Shown here in pieces: positions 34,414-42,931 of a stretch of DNA of 61,867 nt. Each line of letters begins with the position of its first letter. Position 1 is the first letter of the stretch. Source of the DNA: an uncultured Dorea sp. (GTDB taxonomy: Bacteria > Bacillota > Clostridia > Lachnospirales > Lachnospiraceae); contig CANTDX010000013.1 in the NCBI GenBank assembly GCA_947652615.1, positions 1 to 61,867 on the forward strand, read 5' to 3'. A program made the position numbers and the translations under genes. The notes below the pieces were generated by a model, which worked only from the letters and a program-made list of their open reading frames with translations, was not told the origin of the DNA and searched no databases.

Positions 34414-35043
34414 ATGAAGAAGAGACTGTTATTATCAATGTTATTTTTAGCCGGGATGCTCTGTCTGACAGGCTGTGAACAGGGGCAGACCAAGGAAGTG
34501 AATGCATCGGAACAGGAAGAGAGTGAGACGCCGGGTCAGGGGGATCAGGAGGAAGAAGAGGACCAGGATCAGGATGACCAGGAGAAAGACAGCCAGGAGG
34601 AAGAGGGGCAGGATCAGGAGAATCAGGAATCCGATCAGTCAGAGGTTGACAACAGTGTGCAGCATTCGCCGGATATCACGGTTTATTACAGCAATGAGGA
34701 TGCGACGGCATTTGATTCTGAGGAGATTCAGATGGGATCGTTCTCAGCAGAGAATATCTTGACCGCTCTGGTTGATAAGGGCGTAGTGACGGCAGATGTC
34801 AAGATTCTGTCTCTTGAGGTCAAGGAGGTAGACGGAAAGGATACGATTGAGATTGATTTTAATAATGCATTTGCTTCCTATATCTCCAGTATGGGAACCT
34901 CAGGGGAATACTATATCATGGGCGGTGTGTGCAACACATTCCTGGATGCATATGAATGCGATCAGATCAAGATCACAGTCGAAGGCGGGACGCTAGAGAC
35001 CGGGCACGCCGAATATCCGGGTTATATGACCCAATTTTCATAA
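34414..35043 (+). CDS. GerMN-domain lipoprotein
   Basis: A 209-residue exported lipoprotein. The signal peptide ends in the lipobox LTGC (Cys at about residue 21), followed by a strongly acidic Glu/Asp/Gln low-complexity linker (to about 85) and a GerMN-type domain (about 90-209). The domain motifs include FSAENILTALVDKG, TIEIDFNNAF and the Gly/Glu region. GerMN domains occur in spore germination and wall-associated proteins and probably bind wall or glycan. ATG 34414 is chosen because the lipoprotein signal begins there; the earlier ATG 34375 would add a non-hydrophobic extension. Its TAA overlaps the next ATG by one base (TAATG). Confidence 0.83.
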   Translation: MKKRLLLSMLFLAGMLCLTGCEQGQTKEVNASEQEESETPGQGDQEEEEDQDQDDQEKDSQEEEGQDQENQESDQSEVDNSVQHSPDITVYYSNEDATAFDSEEIQMGSFSAENILTALVDKGVVTADVKILSLEVKEVDGKDTIEIDFNNAFASYISSMGTSGEYYIMGGVCNTFLDAYECDQIKITVEGGTLETGHAEYPGYMTQFS

Positions 35044-36224
35044 TGAACAAACCGGGTTACTATTCATCCGGTAAATTTGCCCGGATGGCGAATGTTACTT
35101 TGCGGACAATACGCTACTATGACAAACAGGATATCTTAAAGCCCTCCTTTGTCAGTGAATCGGGAGCGCGGTTTTATACAGACGAAGACTTTGCAAGGCT
35201 TCAGCAGATCTTGCTGCTGAAATACCTGGGATTCTCGCTGGATGACATCAGAGAGATGACCATTGATGATGCGGATTATCACTTCATGCTGGATTCCCTG
35301 AACATTCAGCTCAAGCTGGTGCGGGATCGTATCGAGCAGATGCAGCTTGTGGAGACCGCGATCATGGAGACCTCGGACGCGATACAGAAAGAGCGGACCA
35401 TCGACTGGAACAAGATGCTGAACCTGATCCATCTGACTGGGATGGAGAAGAGCCTGAAAAACCAGTATCAGAACGCATCCAATATCTCGGCGCGCATCCA
35501 CCTGCACAGCCTGTATTCACAGAATCAGCAAGGGTGGTTCCCCTGGATCTATGAACAGTTGGAAGTATGTCCGGGTATTCGGATCTTGGAGTTAGGCTGC
35601 GGGGACGGAACGCTCTGGGTCGAGAATCTAAAGCATCTGCCGAAAGAGGCGGATATCATACTGTCGGACATCTCGGAGGGGATGTTAAGAGACGCCCGCC
35701 GTGCGATCGGTGCGAAGGACGGACGGTTTTCCTACGAGGTGTTCGACTGTCAGCATATTCCCTTTGCGGACGGAAGCTTCGACCTGGTGATCGCCAATCA
35801 TGTTCTATTCTATTGTGAGGATATCCGCCGGGTGTGCGGTGAGGTGCGGCGGGTGCTCAGACCGGACGGAAGGTTCTTGTGCAGTGCTTATGGGCAGGAA
35901 CATATGAAAGAGGTGAGTCTCCTGGTGCAGGGATTCGACGATCGGATCGTGCTGTCGGCGGATAAGCTGTATGATCGGTTCGGGAAGGAGAATGGTGCCG
36001 GGATTTTAGAGGAATATTTTCCGGTCTGTCGGTGGAAGATGTACGAAGATCAATTGATCGTACCGGAGCCGGAGCCTCTGATCTCTTATGTGCTCTCCTG
36101 CCATGGCAACCAGGGGCAGTATATCACGGAGCGGTATAAGGAATTCCGATCTTACGTGAAGCGTAAGACGGATAGGGGATTTAGGATCACGAAGGAGGCG
36201 GGAGTGTTCCTGTGCCGGATATGA
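35043..36224 (+). CDS. MerR-type HTH domain fused to SAM-dependent methyltransferase
   Basis: A 393-residue fusion. Residues 1-70 are a MerR winged helix (YYSSGKFARMANVTLRTIRY ... FTDEDFARLQQI-like), followed by a coiled-coil dimerisation helix (about 80-125). A class I methyltransferase domain (about 165-300) has motif I ILELGCGDGTLW and the post-strand FDLVIANHVLFYCED, and a C-terminal helical domain follows. Such fusions exist in Firmicutes but their ligands are unknown; the methyltransferase domain may act as a sensor or an enzyme. The start is coupled to the GerMN gene (TAATG). It is the last gene of the export operon. A MerR-style promoter lies 0.3 kb downstream, before rfbA, and is a candidate target. 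Confidence 0.87.
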   Translation: MNKPGYYSSGKFARMANVTLRTIRYYDKQDILKPSFVSESGARFYTDEDFARLQQILLLKYLGFSLDDIREMTIDDADYHFMLDSLNIQLKLVRDRIEQMQLVETAIMETSDAIQKERTIDWNKMLNLIHLTGMEKSLKNQYQNASNISARIHLHSLYSQNQQGWFPWIYEQLEVCPGIRILELGCGDGTLWVENLKHLPKEADIILSDISEGMLRDARRAIGAKDGRFSYEVFDCQHIPFADGSFDLVIANHVLFYCEDIRRVCGEVRRVLRPDGRFLCSAYGQEHMKEVSLLVQGFDDRIVLSADKLYDRFGKENGAGILEEYFPVCRWKMYEDQLIVPEPEPLISYVLSCHGNQGQYITERYKEFRSYVKRKTDRGFRITKEAGVFLCRI

Positions 36225-36233
36225 TTATAATTA

Positions 36234-36288
36234 GTTTAGACAAAAGAGACGCGAACCTTGTAAGGTATCGCGTCTTCTTTGTCTAAAC
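36234..36288. terminator. strong bidirectional terminator at the end of the export operon
   Basis: A very long hairpin: GTTTAGACAAA / TTTGTCTAAAC outer stem and GACGCGA / TCGCGTC inner stem. It closes the operon on the plus strand, and the stop codon of the small minus-strand ORF lies in its right arm (36283-36285), so it serves both directions. Confidence 0.75.
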
Positions 36289-36459
36289 CTGTTCATTTCT
36301 CTGTAAGGATGGATTCTGATATAATTTTCGTTCGATCTGCCGCCGTTCAATGGCTATCTGTTTCAATGCTTTTTCATCATCGGTAACAGCTTCGATTCGT
36401 TCCAGGATAGATAACTGATCAAATAAATAGCCATTATATTCTTTTTCATTTGTTGGCAT
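36283..36459 (-). CDS. 58-residue helical protein of unknown function
   Basis: A short ORF with an excellent ribosome site (AGGAGGTG, 6-7 bases before the ATG at 36459) and its own extended -10 promoter. The product begins MPTNEKEYNGYLFDQLSIL and is rich in Glu, Lys, Arg and Gln with no hydrophobic run, so it should be a soluble, largely helical or coiled-coil peptide. I do not recognise a family; the size and charge would suit an antitoxin-like or regulatory small protein, which is speculation. Its stop codon lies inside the shared terminator, as for a single-gene transcript. Locally high A+T content suggests it is an acquired cassette. Confidence 0.7.
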   Translation of the reverse strand: MPTNEKEYNGYLFDQLSILERIEAVTDDEKALKQIAIERRQIERKLYQNPSLQRNEQV

Positions 36460-36500
36460 TTTTGTTCACCTCCTATAAAAAAGTAATCTTGTTATGTCTT

Positions 36501-36509
36501 ATTATAGCA
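36501..36509 (-). promoter_or_regulatory. extended -10 promoter for the 58-residue ORF
   Basis: On the minus strand TGCTATAAT (extended -10, perfect TATAAT) lies about 40 bp before the start codon at 36459. The -35 region (TTGTAT at 19 bases) is weak. Confidence 0.6.
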
Positions 36510-36558
36510 TACCTTACTGGACGAAATACAAATATTTACTTAAATATGGAAAAAGTGC

Positions 36559-36589
36559 TTGAAGGTGACCTAAGGTCACCATTTATAAT
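36559..36589 (+). promoter_or_regulatory. MerR-type promoter/operator upstream of rfbABDC
   Basis: TTGAAG and TATAAT are separated by 19 bases rather than 17, and the spacer region holds a 17-bp palindrome GGTGACCTAAGGTCACC (36564-36580). An over-long spacer filled by dyad symmetry is the known signature of promoters activated by MerR-family regulators, which untwist the DNA to align the two boxes. It would start transcription about 63 nt before rfbA. The MerR-methyltransferase gene 0.3 kb upstream is the obvious candidate regulator. Confidence 0.65.
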
Positions 36590-36658
36590 GTCTAAAGACG
36601 GAATGAAAATGCATGAATATATGAACACTATGAGTAAATGGGTAACAGGAGGTTTCAA

Positions 36659-37555
36659 ATGAAAGGAATTATATTAGCAGGAGGATCAGGCACGCGTCTG
36701 TATCCCCTCACCATGGTGACATCCAAGCAGTTGTTGCCGATCTATGATAAACCGATGATTTATTATCCCATGTCGGTGCTGATGAATGCCGGGATCCGGG
36801 AGATCCTTATCATCTCCACACCGCAGGATACGCCCAGGTTCAAGGAGCTCTTAGGAGACGGGCATCAGTTCGGTGTTCAGTTGTCCTATGCGGTACAGCC
36901 AAGCCCCGACGGACTTGCGCAGGCATTCATTATCGGGGCGGATTTTATCGGAGACGACACGGTTGCCATGGTCTTGGGCGACAATATCTTCGCGGGCCAC
37001 GGATTGAAGAAGCGGCTGAAAGCGGCGGTCAAGAATGCGGAATCCGGAAAAGGCGCAACCGTATTCGGTTATTATGTGGACGATCCGGAGCGTTTCGGAA
37101 TCGTGGAATTCAACCATGAGGGCAAGGCGATCTCGATCGAGGAGAAGCCGGAGTGCCCTAAGAGTAATTACTGCGTGACAGGGCTGTATTTCTATGATAA
37201 TCAGGTGGTAGAGTATGCCAGGGATTTAAAGCCAAGCGCCCGGGGCGAGCTTGAGATCACGGATCTGAACCGGGTGTATCTGGAGTCGGAGAAGCTGAAT
37301 GTGGAGCTTCTGGGACAGGGCTTCACCTGGCTTGACACGGGAACCCATGAGAGTCTCGTGGACGCGACGAATTTCGTCAAGACTATGGAGTCCCATCAGC
37401 ACCGCAAGATCGGCTGCCTGGAGGAGATCGCTTACCTGAACGGATGGATTTCCAAAGAAGAGGTGCTCAAGGTGTACGAGATCCTGAAGAAGAACCAGTA
37501 TGGCCAATATCTGAAAGACGTCCTGGACGGGAAATATCAGGACGGACTATATTAA
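36659..37555 (+). CDS. rfbA: glucose-1-phosphate thymidylyltransferase
   Basis: A 298-residue enzyme catalysing the first step of dTDP-L-rhamnose synthesis (glucose 1-phosphate + dTTP to dTDP-glucose). The N-terminal [13 protein letters not shown] loop, [24 protein letters not shown] and EEKPECPKS are the canonical RmlA motifs and length is typical. Start ATG 36659 has AGGAGG 8 bases upstream. It overlaps by four bases (ATGA) a short Met-rich frame that begins at 36588, which might be a leader peptide or a gene remnant. First gene of rfbABDC, under the MerR-type promoter. Confidence 0.96.
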   Translation: MKGIILAGGSGTRLYPLTMVTSKQLLPIYDKPMIYYPMSVLMNAGIREILIISTPQDTPRFKELLGDGHQFGVQLSYAVQPSPDGLAQAFIIGADFIGDDTVAMVLGDNIFAGHGLKKRLKAAVKNAESGKGATVFGYYVDDPERFGIVEFNHEGKAISIEEKPECPKSNYCVTGLYFYDNQVVEYARDLKPSARGELEITDLNRVYLESEKLNVELLGQGFTWLDTGTHESLVDATNFVKTMESHQHRKIGCLEEIAYLNGWISKEEVLKVYEILKKNQYGQYLKDVLDGKYQDGLY

Positions 37556-37577
37556 CAAAGCAGAATGGAGAATGATT

Positions 37578-38597
37578 ATGAATATTATAGTGACCGGCGG
37601 AGCCGGATTTATCGGAAGCAACTTTGTATTTCACATGCTTGGCAAGTACCCGGATTACAGGATCATCTGCCTGGACTGCCTGACTTATGCGGGGAATCTG
37701 TCTACGCTTGAACCGGTGATGGATAATCCGAATTTCAGATTCGTGAAGGAGAGCATCACAGACCGGGAGGCAGTGTATCGGCTGTTTGAAGAAGAACATC
37801 CGGATATGGTGGTGAATTTTGCGGCGGAGAGTCATGTAGACCGTTCCATCGAGGACCCGGAGGTGTTCCTGGATACCAATATCAAGGGAACGGCTGTGCT
37901 GATGGATGCCTGCAGGAAGTACGGCATCACCCGCTATCATCAGGTATCTACCGACGAGGTGTACGGAGATCTGCCTCTTGACAGGCCGGACCTGTTTTTC
38001 ACGGAGGAGACGCCGATCCATACCAGCAGCCCATACAGCTCATCCAAGGCGGCGGCGGATTTGTTGGTTCTGGCGTATCACAGGACCTATGGCCTGCCGG
38101 TGACCATCAGCAGATGTTCTAACAACTATGGGCCGTACCATTTCCCGGAGAAGCTGATCCCGCTGATGATCGCCAATGCGCTCAACGATAAGCCGCTGCC
38201 GGTATACGGGAAGGGTGAGAATGTCCGTGACTGGCTCTATGTGGAGGATCACTGCAAGGCGATCGATCTGATCATCCATAAGGGACGCGTGGGAGAAGCC
38301 TATAACATCGGCGGCCACAATGAGATGAAGAATATTGATATCGTCAAGATCATCTGCAAGGAGCTGGGGAAACCGGAGAGCCTGATCACCTATGTAACCG
38401 ACCGCAAGGGACACGATATGCGCTATGCGATCGATCCGGCGAAGATCCACAGTGAGCTTGGATGGCTTCCGGAGACGAAGTTCGCGGACGGGATCAAGAA
38501 GACGATAGAGTGGTATCTGAATAATAAAGAGTGGTGGGAGACGATCATCTCCGGCGAGTATCAGAATTATTATGAGAAGATGTATGCAAACCGGTAA
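37578..38597 (+). CDS. rfbB: dTDP-glucose 4,6-dehydratase
   Basis: A 339-residue extended SDR enzyme, second step of dTDP-rhamnose synthesis. It has TGGAGFIGSNFVFHML (NAD binding), ESHVDRSIEDP, the STDEVYGDL active-site segment (Asp/Glu) and the catalytic YSSSK. ATG 37578 is preferred to 37572 because GGAG is seven bases upstream. It lies 22 bp after rfbA. Confidence 0.96.
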   Translation: MNIIVTGGAGFIGSNFVFHMLGKYPDYRIICLDCLTYAGNLSTLEPVMDNPNFRFVKESITDREAVYRLFEEEHPDMVVNFAAESHVDRSIEDPEVFLDTNIKGTAVLMDACRKYGITRYHQVSTDEVYGDLPLDRPDLFFTEETPIHTSSPYSSSKAAADLLVLAYHRTYGLPVTISRCSNNYGPYHFPEKLIPLMIANALNDKPLPVYGKGENVRDWLYVEDHCKAIDLIIHKGRVGEAYNIGGHNEMKNIDIVKIICKELGKPESLITYVTDRKGHDMRYAIDPAKIHSELGWLPETKFADGIKKTIEWYLNNKEWWETIISGEYQNYYEKMYANR

Positions 38598-38612
38598 ACA
38601 GGAGGGACCAGC

Positions 38613-39554
38613 ATGAAGATATTAGTGACAGGAGTAGCGGGACAGTTAGGCCATGATGTGATGAATGAGTTGGCAGGACGGGGCTATGAAGGAATCGGCA
38701 GTGATATAGCTCCCGGGTACAGCGGGATACAGGACGGGACGGCAGTTACTTCTATGCCCTATGTTCAGATGGATATTACGGACGCAGACGCGGTGAGGAC
38801 GAAGATTGAGGATGTGAAGCCGGATGTGGTAGTTCACTGTGCGGCGTGGACGGCGGTAGACCTGGCGGAGGATGAAGATAAGGTAGATAAGGTGCGCGCC
38901 ATCAATGCCGACGGTACCAGGTATATAGCCGAGAGCTGTAAAAAGCTTGACTGCAAGATGGTATATCTCAGCACGGATTATGTCTTTGACGGACAGGGAA
39001 GCACCCCCTGGGATCCGGACTGCAAGGATTATAAGCCGCTGAACGTCTATGGCAAGACCAAATTAGAAGGAGAGCTTGCGGTGGCGGAGAATTTGTCTAA
39101 GTATTTTATCGTGCGGATCGCCTGGGTGTTCGGCAAGAACGGGAAGAACTTTATTAAGACTATGCTGAATGTAGGCAAGACCCATGACAGGCTTACGGTT
39201 GTCAACGATCAGATCGGGACTCCGACCTATACCTATGATCTGGCAAGGCTTCTGGTGGATATGCTTGAGACGGAACGGTACGGCTATTATCATGCCACCA
39301 ACGAGGGAGGTTACATCAGTTGGTATGATTTCACGAAGGAGATCTTCCGGCAGGCGGTAGAGCTTGGTCATCCGGAATACGCAGAAGACCGGCTCAAGGT
39401 TGTTCCGGTCACGACGGCAGAGTATGGTATATCCAAGGCGGCAAGGCCATTTAACAGCCGTTTGGACAGAAGCAAGCTTGCAGGCAGCGGATTCACACCG
39501 CTTCCGACCTGGCAGGATGCGCTTGGAAGGTATTTGAAAGAGATAGAATTCTAA
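38613..39554 (+). CDS. rfbD: dTDP-4-dehydrorhamnose reductase
   Basis: A 313-residue SDR reductase, last step of the dTDP-rhamnose pathway (NADPH-dependent). TGVAGQLGHDVMNEL is the dinucleotide-binding loop, STDYVFDG and YGKTKLEGE carry the catalytic Thr/Tyr/Lys, and RIAWVFGKNGKNF is the family core. It has a slightly longer N-terminal loop than E. coli RfbD (SDIAPGYSGIQDG). It lies 15 bp after rfbB. Confidence 0.95.
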   Translation: MKILVTGVAGQLGHDVMNELAGRGYEGIGSDIAPGYSGIQDGTAVTSMPYVQMDITDADAVRTKIEDVKPDVVVHCAAWTAVDLAEDEDKVDKVRAINADGTRYIAESCKKLDCKMVYLSTDYVFDGQGSTPWDPDCKDYKPLNVYGKTKLEGELAVAENLSKYFIVRIAWVFGKNGKNFIKTMLNVGKTHDRLTVVNDQIGTPTYTYDLARLLVDMLETERYGYYHATNEGGYISWYDFTKEIFRQAVELGHPEYAEDRLKVVPVTTAEYGISKAARPFNSRLDRSKLAGSGFTPLPTWQDALGRYLKEIEF

Positions 39555-39569
39555 GAGAGGATAAGTATT

Positions 39570-40178
39570 ATGGGACAGATCAAAGTAGAGAAGAACGCAG
39601 GCGGGATCCAGGGCTTATGTGTGATCGAGCCGGCAGTCCATGGAGATGCCAGGGGATATTTTATGGAGACTTACAACCAGCGTGATATGGAAGAAGAGGG
39701 GCTTACCATGAAGTTCGTGCAGGACAACCAGTCCTGCTCCGCCAAGGGAGTCCTGCGGGGGCTGCATTTCCAGAAGGAATACCCCCAGGGGAAGCTGGTC
39801 AGAGTGATCAAAGGCTCTGTATTCGATGTGGCGGTAGACCTGCGCAGCAGCAGTGATACTTACGGCAAATGGTTCGGCATTGAGCTTACTGAGGAGAACA
39901 AGAAGCAATTCTATATCCCGGAAGGCTTCGCCCACGGCTTCCTGGTGTTGAGCGACATCGCAGAATTCTGTTATAAATGTACGGATTTCTACCGCCCGGG
40001 CGATGAAGGGGGAATGGCGTGGAACGATCCCGAGATCGGAATCACCTGGCCGAAGGTTCAGGGCGCATATCCAGGCAGCGCAGAAGCCCAGGGCTATCAC
40101 TTAGAAGACGGCACACCGCTGAACTTAAGCGACAAAGACCAGAAATGGGCAGGCTTACGGGATACATTCCATTTCTGA
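39570..40178 (+). CDS. rfbC: dTDP-4-dehydrorhamnose 3,5-epimerase
   Basis: A 202-residue cupin epimerase. HGDARGYFMETYN, VQDNQSCSAKGVLRGLHFQ (catalytic His), FYIPEGFAHGFLVLSD and YKCTDFYRPGDE (catalytic Tyr region) are all present. It carries about 20 extra residues after the core. Last gene of rfbABDC; a strong bidirectional terminator follows. Confidence 0.95.
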   Translation: MGQIKVEKNAGGIQGLCVIEPAVHGDARGYFMETYNQRDMEEEGLTMKFVQDNQSCSAKGVLRGLHFQKEYPQGKLVRVIKGSVFDVAVDLRSSSDTYGKWFGIELTEENKKQFYIPEGFAHGFLVLSDIAEFCYKCTDFYRPGDEGGMAWNDPEIGITWPKVQGAYPGSAEAQGYHLEDGTPLNLSDKDQKWAGLRDTFHF

Positions 40179-40231
40179 TAAAATCATGCTTGTCTGACTT
40201 ATTGTTCAAGGTGATACAATTACGCCAATAA

Positions 40232-40277
40232 AAAGGCAGTACAGGGAGTAGTATATTCTTCCCCGTACTGCCTTTTT
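40232..40277. terminator. bidirectional terminator after rfbC
   Basis: AAAGGCAGTAC-GGG pairs with CCC-GTACTGCCTTT around an AT-rich loop, with CTTTTTCTT on the plus side and an A-run on the other, so it works for rfbABDC and for the convergent GT2 gene. Confidence 0.85.
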
Positions 40278-40297
40278 CTTAAATTGATATAATTTCC

Positions 40298-41278
40298 TTA
40301 CTTCTTATAGAGCTTCCGCAGCCCCCAATCCTTCACATATGCGAAGGTATGTCTTATAAGCTCCAGTTCAATGCGCACATAATTCGGCAGATGCCGCATC
40401 CGGAAGCGCACCTTCTTCTGCACCTTCCTCTTGCGAAGACCCTCTAAGATCCCTTCTTTATAGTCTTTTCCGAATCCGATCTTCACGAAGAAAGCATACT
40501 TGACCAGGTATCCTATAAGCAGAGGAATGAAATTAAGCGCAAGCTGTCCTGCCGGCATATTTTTATAGTTCAGATAGACACTGTTCCTTGCGGACAGGCG
40601 GACCTTGAAGGAATTATACTTAGAACCGCTTGTCCCGCTCCCCACATGGAAGACCAGGGCAGTGGGGCAGTACAGATTCTTGTAGCCATAGATCTTGGCG
40701 CGGTAAGCCACGTCTATATCTTCCAGATAGGCAAAATGATTCTCGTCAAAAAGCCCGATCTTTTTAAAAGCGGACCGGCGGTAGATTGCCGCGCCGGCAC
40801 AGGCGGAGAAGACCTCGTCCGCTTTGGTGTAATTAGATGCCAGCCTGCCGCATCCCCGGGCGACGCCCCAGCCCACTAGGGTGTAGAGATCCCCGGCTCC
40901 GTCGATCAGCTCTGGATGATACATCTGCAGCATCTTGCTGGCGACAGAGAAGATACGGGGCGACTGTTCTATAGCATGTACCATCTCTTCCAGAAAATGA
41001 GGATCCACGGTGGTGTCGTTATTCAGCAGCAGGACATAAGGCGTCCTGGCATGCCGGATCCCGATATTGACGGCCTTGCTGAAACCATAGTTCTTGTCAA
41101 GGGCAAGAACCTCGATATCCGGGTAGTTCCCGCGCAGATATTCGAGGCTTCCGTCGGTGGAAGCATTGTCTACGATAAGGATGCAGCAGTCCTTGAAGGT
41201 CTGTTCTTTCAGGGAAGCCAGGCACGGCTCCATGAAGCGGCAGCCGTTATAATTAGGGATGATGATCGTAACTTTCAT
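40298..41278 (-). CDS. GT2 family glycosyltransferase, rhamnosyltransferase-like
   Basis: A 326-residue enzyme. VTIIIPNYNGCRFMEPCLAS, DNASTDGSLEYL and LLLNNDTTVDPHFLEEM form the GT2 core (DxD-like NDT at about residue 93), and DENHFAYLEDIDVAYRAKI is the conserved catalytic ED segment of the WbbL/RfbF rhamnosyltransferase group. A basic C-terminal region follows a short hydrophobic stretch (FIPLLIGYLVKYAFFV), giving peripheral membrane attachment. Location next to rfbABDC supports dTDP-rhamnose as donor (inference). It is transcribed from its own extended -10 promoter at 41328. Confidence 0.88.
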   Translation of the reverse strand: MKVTIIIPNYNGCRFMEPCLASLKEQTFKDCCILIVDNASTDGSLEYLRGNYPDIEVLALDKNYGFSKAVNIGIRHARTPYVLLLNNDTTVDPHFLEEMVHAIEQSPRIFSVASKMLQMYHPELIDGAGDLYTLVGWGVARGCGRLASNYTKADEVFSACAGAAIYRRSAFKKIGLFDENHFAYLEDIDVAYRAKIYGYKNLYCPTALVFHVGSGTSGSKYNSFKVRLSARNSVYLNYKNMPAGQLALNFIPLLIGYLVKYAFFVKIGFGKDYKEGILEGLRKRKVQKKVRFRMRHLPNYVRIELELIRHTFAYVKDWGLRKLYKK

Positions 41279-41327
41279 ATGTTAAACTCCTGTTAAATTC
41301 CGATTCTTTGTCTTAGATTATTGGTTT

Positions 41328-41336
41328 ATTATAGCA
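41328..41336 (-). promoter_or_regulatory. extended -10 promoter for the GT2 gene
   Basis: On the minus strand TGCTATAAT lies about 50 bp before the start at 41278; no good -35 was found. The same TGCTATAAT element precedes the small ORF at 36459. Confidence 0.55.
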
Positions 41337-41440
41337 AATATTTATATTATGTGCTATATTAATTTTCATAATCGCTTCCAAATATTACAATAGAGTTAAT
41401 GATATTAATAAATTGTTAAGAAAAAGTGCCCGGTGACGGG

Positions 41441-41469
41441 TTGTCGACTTTGATGTTTTGTTGTATGAT
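41441..41469 (+). promoter_or_regulatory. sigma-A promoter for the initiating transferase operon
   Basis: TTGTCG, a 17-base spacer, then TATGAT, 40 bp before ATG 41509. A small CCCG-GTGA-CGGG hairpin sits just upstream. Together with the divergent promoter this explains the 230-bp gap. Confidence 0.6.
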
Positions 41470-41508
41470 AAAGTGTAATGCAAAAAAGGAATTTATAGGT
41501 AAATATAT

Positions 41509-42912
41509 ATGATCAAAGATAATCAGAAATTATTGAATACACTTCATGTATTAATAGATGCGGTTGTGATCGCGTTTTCCTATGTGGCATCGTGGTATAT
41601 CAGATTCCGGAGCGGGATATTCGCGCCAGCGGCGTGGTATCTGACCCTGCAGGAGTATACGAAGGCGCTTACCTTCCTTGTACCGGGATATCTGATCCTT
41701 TATTATGTGTTCCAACTCTATACGCCGAAGCGGGTGCAGGGCAGGAGGCTTGAGGCATGGCGGATCATCCAGGCGAATACGATCGGGCTTATGGCATTTA
41801 TCCTGATCCTGTATCTGGCACATCAGCCGAACTTTTCCAGAACGATGATGTTCATCTTCTTCTGTGTCAATGTATTTACAGAGGTAGTGGGCCGCAACAT
41901 CTTAAGAGAAGGGCTCCGCGACATCCGCAGGAAGGGTTATAACCAGAAGCATATCCTGCTGATCGGCTACAGCCGTGCGGCGGAGCAGTATATAGACAGG
42001 ATCAAGGCGAATCCGGGCTGGGGATATATCGTGAGGGGCATCCTTGCGGATAATGTGCCCAGGGGGACGGAGTACAGAGGAGTGAAGGTTCTTGGAAGGA
42101 CGGAGAATCTGACCATCATCCTCCCGGAGAACCGGCTGGATGAGATCATCATTACCCTGGGACTGGCAGAGTATCATAAGTTAGAGCATATCGTGAGCAT
42201 GTGTGAGAAGTCCGGCGTGCATACGAAGTTTGTTCCGGATTATAATAATATTATTCCGACGAAGCCCTATACGGAGGATCTTCTGGGACTTCCGGTGGTG
42301 AATATCAGGCATGTTCCGCTGAGCAATATATTGAACGCGGTTGTCAAGAGGGGAGTCGACCTGTTTGGCGCTGTCTTCGCTCTGGTTTTATTTTCACCGG
42401 TTATGCTGGTGATCTCTGTTGTGATCAAGACCACTTCCCCGGGGCCGCTTATATTCAGGCAGGAGCGGATCGGATTCCAGAATAAGCCGTTTCTGATGTA
42501 CAAGTTTCGTTCTATGGTGGTGCAGGATGAGAAGAAGGAGAGGGGCGGATGGACGACGCAGAATGACCCCAGGGTCACAACCGTCGGCAGGTTCATCCGC
42601 AGGACAAGTATTGATGAGCTGCCTCAGTTATTTAACGTGTTAAAGGGCGATATGAGCCTGGTCGGGCCAAGGCCGGAGCGCCCGCAGTTTGTTGAGAAAT
42701 TTAGCGAAGAGATTCCGCGGTACCGGGTGAAGCACCAGGTGCGTCCAGGCCTGACCGGATGGGCGCAGGTGAATGGATACCGGGGTGATACTTCTATATA
42801 CAGGCGTATTGAGTGTGATCTGTATTATATTGAGAATTGGACATTGGGGTTTGATTTTAAGATCATTTTCCTGACATTTTTTAAGGGCTTTGTAAATAAG
42901 AATGCATATTAG
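41509..42912 (+). CDS. polyprenyl-phosphate sugar-1-phosphate transferase (WbaP/WcaJ/CpsE family)
   Basis: A 467-residue membrane enzyme that starts lipid-linked repeat-unit synthesis by moving a sugar 1-phosphate onto undecaprenyl phosphate. Four N-terminal helices and a CoA-binding-like fold (HILLIGYSRAAEQYIDRIK) are followed by a re-entrant helix (RGVDLFGAVFALVLF) and the catalytic domain. The latter has YKFRSM, TSIDELPQLFNVLKGDMSLV, GPRPERPQFV and PGLTGWAQVNGYRG. Sugar specificity (glucose or galactose) cannot be read. First of a run of co-directional genes up to about 49.4 kb. Confidence 0.93.
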   Translation: MIKDNQKLLNTLHVLIDAVVIAFSYVASWYIRFRSGIFAPAAWYLTLQEYTKALTFLVPGYLILYYVFQLYTPKRVQGRRLEAWRIIQANTIGLMAFILILYLAHQPNFSRTMMFIFFCVNVFTEVVGRNILREGLRDIRRKGYNQKHILLIGYSRAAEQYIDRIKANPGWGYIVRGILADNVPRGTEYRGVKVLGRTENLTIILPENRLDEIIITLGLAEYHKLEHIVSMCEKSGVHTKFVPDYNNIIPTKPYTEDLLGLPVVNIRHVPLSNILNAVVKRGVDLFGAVFALVLFSPVMLVISVVIKTTSPGPLIFRQERIGFQNKPFLMYKFRSMVVQDEKKERGGWTTQNDPRVTTVGRFIRRTSIDELPQLFNVLKGDMSLVGPRPERPQFVEKFSEEIPRYRVKHQVRPGLTGWAQVNGYRGDTSIYRRIECDLYYIENWTLGFDFKIIFLTFFKGFVNKNAY

Positions 42913-42931
42913 CCCGCTTAGGAGAGGTAAT

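Noticed and set aside
36450..36587. 5' part of a 70-residue plus-strand frame ending at rfbA
   Set aside because: It overlaps the small minus-strand gene's ribosome site and promoter and has no ribosome site of its own; only the last 24 codons were kept as a question.
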